NCBI GenBank assembly: GCA_902555065.1
Contig: CACDQQ010000002.1
Coordinates: 124,001 to 188,000 of the forward strand
Direction of reading: 5' to 3'
Origin: an uncultured Pelagibacteraceae bacterium
GTDB lineage: Bacteria > Pseudomonadota > Alphaproteobacteria > Pelagibacterales > Pelagibacteraceae
Length of the DNA stretch: 64,000 bases
This document shows, in pieces, positions 26,008-33,281 of the stretch. The notes under the pieces are model-generated. The model ran no database searches and was not told the DNA's origin. It saw only the letters and a program-made list of their open reading frames with translations. Numbering within the stretch: position 1 is the first letter of the stretch; every line of letters begins with the position of its first letter. The translations under genes and the position numbers were made by a program.

Positions 26008-27015
26008 ATGCCTGTAACAAGCAAATTCGTAGCTTTAAAAAACTATATCCCCACAGGTTTGCCAAAAGAAACTGACTTTGAAATAAAAACAAAAGAGATA
26101 TCTTTAGATACTAAGAACAATATATTGGTTTTAAATTTATGGATTTCAGTTGATCCTTATATGAGGGCAAGGATGACTGAAAGAAAAAACTATAAACCAC
26201 CTTTTAATATTGGTGAAGAGATGGAAGGTTATGCGTTAGGAATAGTTAAAGAGTCTAAAGACAAAAATTTTAAAGAAGGAGATATTGTTTTTAGTAGTTT
26301 CGGGATGAGAGATTACTTTGTTTGTAATTCCAATGATCTAAAAAGAATTGAGCCAATGAATATTCCTATACAAACATATCTAGGTCCACTTGGAATGACA
26401 GGTCATACAGCTTATATAGGACTTTTTAAACATGGTGAGTTAAAACCAGGTCAAACAATCCTTGTTTCTTCAGCTGGAGGTAGTGTTGGATCTACTGTTT
26501 GTCAAATTGCAAAAAATATGGGTTGTAAAGTAATTGCAAGTACAGGATCAGATGAAAAAGTTAAATGGTTAAAAAATGATTTAAAAATTGATCATGCGTT
26601 TAACTATAAAAAAATTGAAAATCTTGTTTTGCATCTTAAAGAAGTTTGTCCTGAAGGATTTGATTTATATTTTGATAATGTAGGTGGCGATTTCTTAGAG
26701 TCAGCTATTTTTCAAATGAAGAACTTTGGAAGAATTGTAATTTGTGGAAGGATATCTCAAATGAATGCAGCTAATCCTGGCTCTGGTTTAAAAAATATGG
26801 CCCATGTTCTTGTAAAAAGACTAACTATTAAAGGTTTTATAATTTTTGATCATGAAAATGATAGAGAACAGTTTGAAACCGATATGGTTAAATGGCTATT
26901 AGAAGATAAAATTAAATTTAAAGAAACTGTTTACGAGGGTATAGAAAATACGCCAAAATCATTCATTGATTTATTAGAAGGTAAAAACATAGGAAAAATG
27001 CTTGTAAAAATTTAA
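26008..27015 (+). CDS. NADP-dependent zinc-independent MDR oxidoreductase
   Basis: A 335-residue member of the medium-chain reductase superfamily, in the branch of CurA, leukotriene B4 12-hydroxydehydrogenase and 2-alkenal reductases. Signs are SVDPYMRARM near residue 50, GPLGMTGHTAYIGL near 130, the nucleotide motif SSAGGSVGSTV near 152 and DLYFDNVGGDFLESA near 222. No catalytic zinc cysteines are present. It probably reduces the double bond of reactive enals or enones. It begins 3 bases after the msrA stop. Confidence 0.87.
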   Translation: MPVTSKFVALKNYIPTGLPKETDFEIKTKEISLDTKNNILVLNLWISVDPYMRARMTERKNYKPPFNIGEEMEGYALGIVKESKDKNFKEGDIVFSSFGMRDYFVCNSNDLKRIEPMNIPIQTYLGPLGMTGHTAYIGLFKHGELKPGQTILVSSAGGSVGSTVCQIAKNMGCKVIASTGSDEKVKWLKNDLKIDHAFNYKKIENLVLHLKEVCPEGFDLYFDNVGGDFLESAIFQMKNFGRIVICGRISQMNAANPGSGLKNMAHVLVKRLTIKGFIIFDHENDREQFETDMVKWLLEDKIKFKETVYEGIENTPKSFIDLLEGKNIGKMLVKI

Positions 27016-27026
27016 TTAGAATTTTT

Positions 27027-27197
27027 ATGAAATTTTTAAAGAAGTTTTATAGACCCTTTTTATTAACCTATATTTTTTTGAGTATAGCTATCAGTTTTTA
27101 TCCATCATTTGATTTTTACTCACTAAAAGGTCAAATTCTTATAATTGCTGTTTCTTTTTTTAATGGGATGATGGGAGTTTACGTAAAAAAATTATAA
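27027..27197 (+). CDS. Small membrane protein (56 aa)
   Basis: An ATG at 27027, 11 bases after the preceding stop, opens a 56-residue frame. After the basic start MKFLKKFYRP come two hydrophobic stretches (FLLTYIFLSIAISF and ILIIAVSFFNGMMGVY) and a basic end KKL, as in two-helix membrane proteins. Its stop overlaps the convergent flavoprotein gene by 6 bp. No family recognised. Length and position, not homology, support it. Confidence 0.5.
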   Translation: MKFLKKFYRPFLLTYIFLSIAISFYPSFDFYSLKGQILIIAVSFFNGMMGVYVKKL

Positions 27198-28295
27198 GAC
27201 GTAGGGCTCGGGTCTTGCAGAGCTATTTAATACTCTTTCGACTGCGAAAACACTAATATCTATAGTTTGATAACTGCCTGTAGTTATTAATTCAGTTAGA
27301 GCTCTACCAATTCCTGGTGCTTGCATTAAACCTCTGCCGGTAAATCCTGAGGCCATATAAACATTTTCATATTTTGGATGTTTTCCAACTACAGCATTAT
27401 TATCTAATTTGTTACAATCATAATATCCAGCCCATCCACCTGTTAACTTTAGTTTTTCAAATGCTGGTATTCTTTTTGCAAGAGCAGGCCAAACTAATTC
27501 TTCAAAATCATTCCATGCAGGTTCGAGATCTTCTGCATCAAAAACTGAAATTGGAGAACCTGCCAAATATTCTTTTCCTTCTGGTCGCCAATATACTCCT
27601 GTTGTTAGATCTCCGGATAATGGCATCTCTGGAATATGTTTAGGGCATTTAACTCTAAAGACTGTGTGTTTTTGAGGTACTACAGGAATATCTTCAAGTA
27701 GTTCCTTAGTCCAACACCCAGCTGCGGAAATAATTGTCTTTGCATTAATTTCGGAAAGGCTTTTTACTTCTCCCTTAATAAATTCTGCCCCAAGATCAAT
27801 TGCTTTATGCTTTAAAGCGCTATGAAATAAAAATGGATCTATCCATCCCTCACTTTTGTTATCAGTAAATGTTGCAGTTTCAATTCCTTCCTCATTAATA
27901 TAAGGAAAATAGTTTTTTAATTCAGAACCTTTTATATTTTTTGTACCCGCTTCACATTCTTTATGATTTTCTAAAGCTCTGTATTGCTCTTCTGCATGAT
28001 CTGGTCCAAACATTAAAAGGTATCCATTAGGGACCATGCTAGCTGTTGGATTTGGATTTTTTTCAGTTTTCAATAGTTCTGGTATTTGAAATATAAATTC
28101 CCTTGCAAATTTTCCTAAAAGAATATTTTCTTTTTGAAAAAACTGTCGTCTAAATCCACCAAGTGATAATGGGAATGATGCAGTTTTATAAGTTGGATCC
28201 CTTTCAATGACTTTTACTTTTCTGCCCTCTTTGGACAAAAAGTATGCAGTTGCAGCTCCAATTATACCACCACCAACTATTACAACATCATCCAT
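27192..28295 (-). CDS. FAD-dependent amino-acid/amine oxidase (DAO family)
   Basis: A 367-residue flavoprotein. The N terminus VVIVGGGIIGAATAYFLSKEG is the FAD-binding Rossmann motif; SLGGFRRQF near residue 45, ISAAGCWTKELL near 190 and ASGFTGRGLMQAPGIGRALTELI near 315 fit the DAO/glycine oxidase/sarcosine oxidase family, close to FOXRED1-like members. The substrate may be an N-methylated or D-amino acid, which fits the glycine and one-carbon setting, but it is not determined. Confidence 0.83.
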   Translation of the reverse strand: MDDVVIVGGGIIGAATAYFLSKEGRKVKVIERDPTYKTASFPLSLGGFRRQFFQKENILLGKFAREFIFQIPELLKTEKNPNPTASMVPNGYLLMFGPDHAEEQYRALENHKECEAGTKNIKGSELKNYFPYINEEGIETATFTDNKSEGWIDPFLFHSALKHKAIDLGAEFIKGEVKSLSEINAKTIISAAGCWTKELLEDIPVVPQKHTVFRVKCPKHIPEMPLSGDLTTGVYWRPEGKEYLAGSPISVFDAEDLEPAWNDFEELVWPALAKRIPAFEKLKLTGGWAGYYDCNKLDNNAVVGKHPKYENVYMASGFTGRGLMQAPGIGRALTELITTGSYQTIDISVFAVERVLNSSARPEPYVL

Positions 28296-28296
28296 A

Positions 28297-28764
28297 TTAG
28301 TTTATCAAAAAAATGTTTATATTTAAAAGCAATGCAAAACAACACCATAACAAATATGGAATCATCAAGTACATGCTTAATAGACTTATATTCTTATATT
28401 TAATTACCAATAAAACAATAAATATAATTAACACAACGAGATTTAAAATTGCTAAAGAAATATTATGGAAACCAAAGAAAACAATACTCCAAGTTGTATT
28501 AAAAAAAAGATGAATGAAATACAAAAATACAATATTTAAATTTTTTGTATTTTTATGCCACACATTCCATATGGCTATCGCCATAAATAAATAAAGTAAT
28601 GTCCATACCGGTCCAAATATCCAGTCTGGAGGATTGTATTGAGGTTTAGATAAATTTGAATACCAAGGTTCTTTAAAATTTATAGTAACCAAACCTCCAA
28701 TAAATGAAGCTGAAAACGTAGTAATTGCAAAGATAATAAAAGATAAAATTTTATTTTTTAGCAT
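28297..28764 (-). CDS. tspO: TspO/MBR family protein
   Basis: A 155-residue protein with five predicted membrane helices. Diagnostic are PWYSNLSKPQYNPPDWIFGPVWTLLYLFMAIAIW (residues 33-67) and FFNTTWSIVFFGFHN near 92, matching the tryptophan-rich sensor family that binds porphyrins and sterols. In Rhodobacter TspO modulates photosynthesis-gene expression in response to oxygen. It is divergently arranged from the SDR gene with only 24 bp between, and abuts the downstream flavoprotein gene. Confidence 0.92.
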   Translation of the reverse strand: MLKNKILSFIIFAITTFSASFIGGLVTINFKEPWYSNLSKPQYNPPDWIFGPVWTLLYLFMAIAIWNVWHKNTKNLNIVFLYFIHLFFNTTWSIVFFGFHNISLAILNLVVLIIFIVLLVIKYKNISLLSMYLMIPYLLWCCFALLLNINIFLIN

Positions 28765-28788
28765 TTAAGTACTATACAGCAGTTAAAT

Positions 28789-29547
28789 ATGAATAAAAAA
28801 GTAATTTGGATCACTGGTGGAAGCACAGGAATTGGTAAAGCGCTTGCACTAAAATTTGCTAATAATGGGTGGACAGTTGCTATTTCTGCAAGAAGAGAAA
28901 ATTTGTTAAAAGAAATTGAAGATAGGCATCAAAATATTAAATCTTTTCCACTTGATGTAAATGATAAGGAAAAATGTAAGTCTGTCTTTGAAAATATAAA
29001 AAAGGAACTCGGTGACATTGAAATTTGTTTTTTTTCAACGGGTACTTGGGATCCAAAAAAAGAAAAAGAAATTGATGTAGAGCAAATTGAAAATGTATTT
29101 AAAGTAAATTTTTTTGGAACATTAAATTGTATAAAAGCTGTTGAAACTCATTTTCGAGAAAGAGGAAAAGGTATTATTACCATTGTATCTTCGATTGCAG
29201 GATACAAAGGCTTACCTAACTCAAGTGGCTATGGACCATCCAAAGCTGCTTTAAGTAATCTTGCTGAAAGTTTACATTTTGATTTTGGAAGATATGGCGT
29301 GAGGGTTTGTTTAGTTTCTCCAGGTTTTATCAAAACACCAATGACTGACAAGAATGATTTTAAGATGCCGTTTCTAAAAACTCCTGAATTCTCAGCAGAC
29401 AAAATTTACGATGGGCTTATTAATGGTTCTAATTTTGAAATACATTATCCAAAGGAATTAACTTTGATACTTAAATTTTTAAAAATAATTCCTGATCGAC
29501 TATATTTTTATTTAATACGAAAATTAACTAAATTACAAAAAAAATAA
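28789..29547 (+). CDS. Short-chain dehydrogenase/reductase
   Basis: A 252-residue classical SDR. WITGGSTGIGKALAL near residue 5 binds the cofactor, and the catalytic residues are in VSSIAGYKGLPNSSGYGPSKAAL (Ser, Tyr, Lys). SFPLDVNDKE and the NN-like STGTWDP segment also fit. Its closest context is the lipid-modification genes that converge with it (lipoprotein DUF3833, Cfa-type methyltransferase). SDR genes occur in that cluster in other alphaproteobacteria. Confidence 0.87.
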   Translation: MNKKVIWITGGSTGIGKALALKFANNGWTVAISARRENLLKEIEDRHQNIKSFPLDVNDKEKCKSVFENIKKELGDIEICFFSTGTWDPKKEKEIDVEQIENVFKVNFFGTLNCIKAVETHFRERGKGIITIVSSIAGYKGLPNSSGYGPSKAALSNLAESLHFDFGRYGVRVCLVSPGFIKTPMTDKNDFKMPFLKTPEFSADKIYDGLINGSNFEIHYPKELTLILKFLKIIPDRLYFYLIRKLTKLQKK

Positions 29548-29549
29548 AA

Positions 29550-30098
29550 TTAATCTTTAACAAACATTACAGTCAACTCAGCGACTTTAATTCCAAATTT
29601 TGTCATTTTAGCTCTGTTGATAGCTACTCTTTCGTCTTGCATAAATATCCAATCATCAAAAGTAATTTTGATATTTTTTCCTTTCACTGGAACTAACAAA
29701 ACATACTCAAATTTAAATGCTGGGCCATACGAATACCCCCTAGCCTTTCCAACTACATCGCCTGCGGTTCCCTCATAATTATGTTCATCAATTTTATCTA
29801 TTACCCATTGCCTATTTTGTATTTCACCGTCATTCCAAATAAATTTTTCATCTAATATAAGTTGTTTGCCATCCCACTTGCCGTCCAAGTCTGCTGAAAA
29901 TTGTCTTGTAACTTTACCTGATCTGTTTTGGAGTATGCCCCAAGCTTTGACGTTTCCGCTTAAATATTCTTCAATTATTAATCTTGGTTTTTGATCTTTA
30001 AAATCTTCTGGTTTCATAGATTGATTATTTATACAGCTTGTAATTAATCCTGTAAAAATTATCAATAAAAATACTTTAAAAAATTTTTTGTTAATCAT
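29550..30098 (-). CDS. DUF3833 lipoprotein
   Basis: A 182-residue protein with a lipoprotein signal ending GLITSC (Cys22 in the lipobox). The mature part holds KVTRQFSADLDGKWDGKQLILDEKFIWNDG and WVIDKIDEHNYEGTAGDVVGKARGYSYGPAF, the DUF3833 pattern. Function unknown; members lie next to Cfa-like, DUF1365 and flavoprotein genes in many gamma- and alphaproteobacteria. It is the last gene of the block that starts with gcvT. Confidence 0.83.
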   Translation of the reverse strand: MINKKFFKVFLLIIFTGLITSCINNQSMKPEDFKDQKPRLIIEEYLSGNVKAWGILQNRSGKVTRQFSADLDGKWDGKQLILDEKFIWNDGEIQNRQWVIDKIDEHNYEGTAGDVVGKARGYSYGPAFKFEYVLLVPVKGKNIKITFDDWIFMQDERVAINRAKMTKFGIKVAELTVMFVKD

Positions 30099-30099
30099 A

Positions 30100-31281
30100 T
30101 TAAATTTTATTTTGCATGGAAAATTGAATTAAATCTATATTCTTTGATTTAAACCCTGCTTCACAATATGACAAATAAAAATGCCACATGCGTTTAAATT
30201 TATTATCAAATCCATGTTTTGAAATCTCTTCCCATTTTTTTAGGAATTCATCTCTCCATATTTTTAAGGTACTGGAATAGTGAGATCCATATGACTCATA
30301 TTTTTTAATTTCTAAACCGTTGCTACTTGATAAATCATATAATTTTTTTTTTGATGGCAAAAAACCTCCAGGAAATATGTATTTTTGTATAAAGTCTTCT
30401 TTGGTTTTATATCTGTCAAATAAACTATCATCGATCGTTATCGCTTGTATTGCGGCCCTTCCGTTCTCTGATAAATTTTTTTTAATACTTTTAAAATAGT
30501 TTACTAAATAATTTTGCCCAACCGCTTCTATCATTTCTATAGATGCGATAGAGTCATATTTGTCTTTTACATCTCTATAATCTTTCAAAAATATATTCAC
30601 TTTTTCATTCAATCCATTTTCAAATATTCTTTTTTTTGAAAATTCAAATTGCTCTTTAGAAATTGTTATACAATCTAATTTTACATCATAATTTTTACCC
30701 ACATATTCAGCAAAGCCACCCCAGCCACAGCCAATTTCTAAAATTTTATTTCCTAAATTTGGCTTTATTAATTCTGTAAGCTTTTTATATTTATTTAATT
30801 GAGCAGAAAATAAATCATCTTTTTGTTTTTCAAAAATTGCACTTGAATAAGTGAGTGAAGGATCTAACCATAATGAAAAGAAATCATTTCCTAAATCATA
30901 ATGTTTTGAAATATTTTTCTTACTCCTACTCTTGTTATTTTTTATGAAAATACTCTTTAGTTTATTAATCATTGATAAATCAAAAATACCTGAAAATTTA
31001 TAAACAAGTTTTATATTTTTAGCTGTTATTTCTATTAGATTAGTTAAATTATCTGTTTCAAATTCATTTCGCATGTAAGCTTCCGCAAGTCCTACACTTC
31101 CTGATTTAATTATTTGAAGTGTTAAACCAGGTTTGTTAATTTTAACCTTAGCTCTTAATAATTCACTCTCATTACCAAACTTATATATTTTGCTGTCATG
31201 ATTTTGAATTTCAAGAAATCCATGTTTTATTAGTTTGAGAGAATTAAATACGATTTTATCTGACAAAAGATTAAAATTCAT
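30100..31281 (-). CDS. Cyclopropane-fatty-acid-synthase-type methyltransferase
   Basis: A 393-residue SAM-dependent enzyme that modifies unsaturated acyl chains of membrane phospholipids. The SAM motif LEIGCGWGGFAEYVGKNY lies near residue 183, SKHYDLGNDFFSLWLDPSLTYSSAIF near 125, and YCEAGFKSKNIDLIQFSM at the C terminus; all are Cfa hallmarks. In Rhodobacter a Cfa-family enzyme of a syntenic cluster methylates fatty acids on the route to furan fatty acids. The start overlaps DUF1365 by 4 bp. Confidence 0.9.
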   Translation of the reverse strand: MNFNLLSDKIVFNSLKLIKHGFLEIQNHDSKIYKFGNESELLRAKVKINKPGLTLQIIKSGSVGLAEAYMRNEFETDNLTNLIEITAKNIKLVYKFSGIFDLSMINKLKSIFIKNNKSRSKKNISKHYDLGNDFFSLWLDPSLTYSSAIFEKQKDDLFSAQLNKYKKLTELIKPNLGNKILEIGCGWGGFAEYVGKNYDVKLDCITISKEQFEFSKKRIFENGLNEKVNIFLKDYRDVKDKYDSIASIEMIEAVGQNYLVNYFKSIKKNLSENGRAAIQAITIDDSLFDRYKTKEDFIQKYIFPGGFLPSKKKLYDLSSSNGLEIKKYESYGSHYSSTLKIWRDEFLKKWEEISKHGFDNKFKRMWHFYLSYCEAGFKSKNIDLIQFSMQNKI

Positions 31282-32045
31282 TTTTTTTCAAAAGTAATAT
31301 TATTTTTTATTTTTATGTTTTTTTTAACTAACTTAACTCCCTTTAACCATAATTTTAATGCTTCAAAATGAATTGCGGCAATAACTTTAAAGGTCATTAA
31401 AGGGTGAGAAATATAAGATATAAGCATATTTTTATTGTTAATTTCTTTTGCAACCCCATCTTGTGAAGCATATAACAATTTTCCCTCCTTATCACTTTGA
31501 TCAATTATTACTGATAACATTTTTTCAGGTTTAAGGATTCTAAAATTGTATTTACTTTTCATTTCAATAAATGGTGAAACGAAAAACTTCTTCTCACAGC
31601 TATTTGTAATTATTTTTTCGTCGTTGACTTTAAATATATAAGTATGTTGCTCACCAAATGTGTTTTTAACTTCATACAATATAGCTATAATTTTTGAATG
31701 ATTATCATAAACGAAAAAAATACTTAATGGATTAAATACGTAACCAAATATTCTAGGATAACAAAGTAATTTTACCTTTATATTTTCAAATTGAATGTTG
31801 TTTGATTTTAAATTTTCTATTACCCAAGCTTTTAAATCACTACCATCTCTAGATCCGTGATCTTTGTCATAAAAACTTAAAATATTAAAACTATTATTAG
31901 AAAAAATTTTAATTTTTTTTTGTATCAAATTAATTTCATCAAGATCTAAAAAGAGTGAAAAAACGTTGTATTTAAAAAAGTGATATTTTGGCTTAAATCT
32001 TTTATGAATTACCTTACCTTCGTAAATATTGGAATTTTTAATCAT
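31278..32045 (-). CDS. DUF1365 protein
   Basis: A 255-residue protein with the DUF1365 start IYEGKVIHKRFKPKYHFFKYNVF, then FYDKDHGSRDGSDLKAW, LLCYPRIFGYVFNPLSIFFVYD and EVKNTFGEQHTYIF. The biochemical role is unknown. DUF1365 almost always lies between a flavin-dependent oxidoreductase and a Cfa-like gene, as here, and is thought to take part in the same lipid modification. It overlaps the flavoprotein gene by 8 bp and the Cfa gene by 4 bp. Confidence 0.9.
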   Translation of the reverse strand: MIKNSNIYEGKVIHKRFKPKYHFFKYNVFSLFLDLDEINLIQKKIKIFSNNSFNILSFYDKDHGSRDGSDLKAWVIENLKSNNIQFENIKVKLLCYPRIFGYVFNPLSIFFVYDNHSKIIAILYEVKNTFGEQHTYIFKVNDEKIITNSCEKKFFVSPFIEMKSKYNFRILKPEKMLSVIIDQSDKEGKLLYASQDGVAKEINNKNMLISYISHPLMTFKVIAAIHFEALKLWLKGVKLVKKNIKIKNNITFEKK

Positions 32046-33276
32046 TTAGGTTTTCAATCATATTAATGGATGATTTTATTCCATCTTCATGAAAACCGTA
32101 ACCAAAATAACTTCCACAAAACAATACATTTCTTTTATTTTGTATTTCTTTTAATAATTTTTGATTATTCAAAGCATCTTGATCAAAATAAGGGTGGGTA
32201 AAAGTAACTTTTTGCAGGACTTTTTTTTGATCTATTTCAAAAAAAGGATTTAAAGTTAAGAAAATATTTTTTTCTGTTTTCAAGTTTTGCAATAAGTTAA
32301 GCCAATAAGTAAGCGATGTTTTGCTAATATCTGATTTATCAACCAAGGAATTCCATGAAGACCAAACTTTTTTATTATTTGGCATACATACATCATCAGT
32401 ATGTATTACTGCTAGATTGGGTTTATATTTAAAATTTGAAAGTATTTTTTTTTCATCATCAGTTGGCTCGCTCAAAATTTTCAATGCATCATCTGCATGA
32501 GTAGCGATAACAACTTTATCATAGTCAAAAAATTCGTTGCTAGCACCATAATATATTTGAACACCAATTTTATTTCTTTTTATCGAACTAATTTTGTAAT
32601 TTTTAAAATATTCTCCACTTATTTGAGTTAATACTTTCTCTACATAAGTTTTACTTCTGTTGGTGACTGTGTACCATTGTGGTCTATTTTTTAATTTAAA
32701 AAGTCCATGATTTTGAAAAAATTTTAAGAAAAATTTAATTGGCATTTGGTTTGCTTCTACTGGTGGCATAGACCAGATAGCAGAAACCATTGGGATTAGA
32801 TGAAAATTAATAAAATTTTTTGACCATTTATTTTTTTCAAGAAATTCACCAAGAGTAACCTCTTCATTTAAACTTTTAATTTGATCACACTTTTTGTAGA
32901 AATTTATAATATCAAAAAACATTTTTAAAAATTTTAAATTAAAAAGATTAACTTTATTTGCAAAAATTCCGTTTAAGCCTCTGCCACAATATTCATAATT
33001 TGTATCTTTTACAGAAACAGAAAATGACATATCACTTTTTTCAATTTCAATTTTTAATTCATTAAAAAAATTTATGAGATTTGGATAAGTTTCATGATTA
33101 AAAACAATAAAGCCAATATCTACAGGAACTTTTTTACCATTAATAAAAGTATCTAAGGTATATGAATGACCACCAAAATGATCTTCACTTTCAAATAAAT
33201 CAACATGGTGTTTTTTGGAAAGCTTTTGTGCTGCTGATAAACCAGAGATTCCTGATCCAATTACTGCAATTCGCAT
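32038..33276 (-). CDS. FAD-dependent desaturase-like flavoprotein
   Basis: A 412-residue flavin amine oxidase fold protein. RIAVIGSGISGLSAAQKLSKKHHVDLFES binds FAD; FGGHSYTLD, VDIGFIVFNHETYPNL and the C-terminal LFCGSYFGYGFHEDGIKSSINM fit the family that accompanies DUF1365. A member in Rhodobacter (UfaD) acts as a desaturase in furan fatty-acid synthesis. It starts 5 bases after the gcvP stop, so it probably shares the gcvTHP transcript. Confidence 0.87.
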   Translation of the reverse strand: MRIAVIGSGISGLSAAQKLSKKHHVDLFESEDHFGGHSYTLDTFINGKKVPVDIGFIVFNHETYPNLINFFNELKIEIEKSDMSFSVSVKDTNYEYCGRGLNGIFANKVNLFNLKFLKMFFDIINFYKKCDQIKSLNEEVTLGEFLEKNKWSKNFINFHLIPMVSAIWSMPPVEANQMPIKFFLKFFQNHGLFKLKNRPQWYTVTNRSKTYVEKVLTQISGEYFKNYKISSIKRNKIGVQIYYGASNEFFDYDKVVIATHADDALKILSEPTDDEKKILSNFKYKPNLAVIHTDDVCMPNNKKVWSSWNSLVDKSDISKTSLTYWLNLLQNLKTEKNIFLTLNPFFEIDQKKVLQKVTFTHPYFDQDALNNQKLLKEIQNKRNVLFCGSYFGYGFHEDGIKSSINMIENLND

Positions 33277-33281
33277 TAAGG

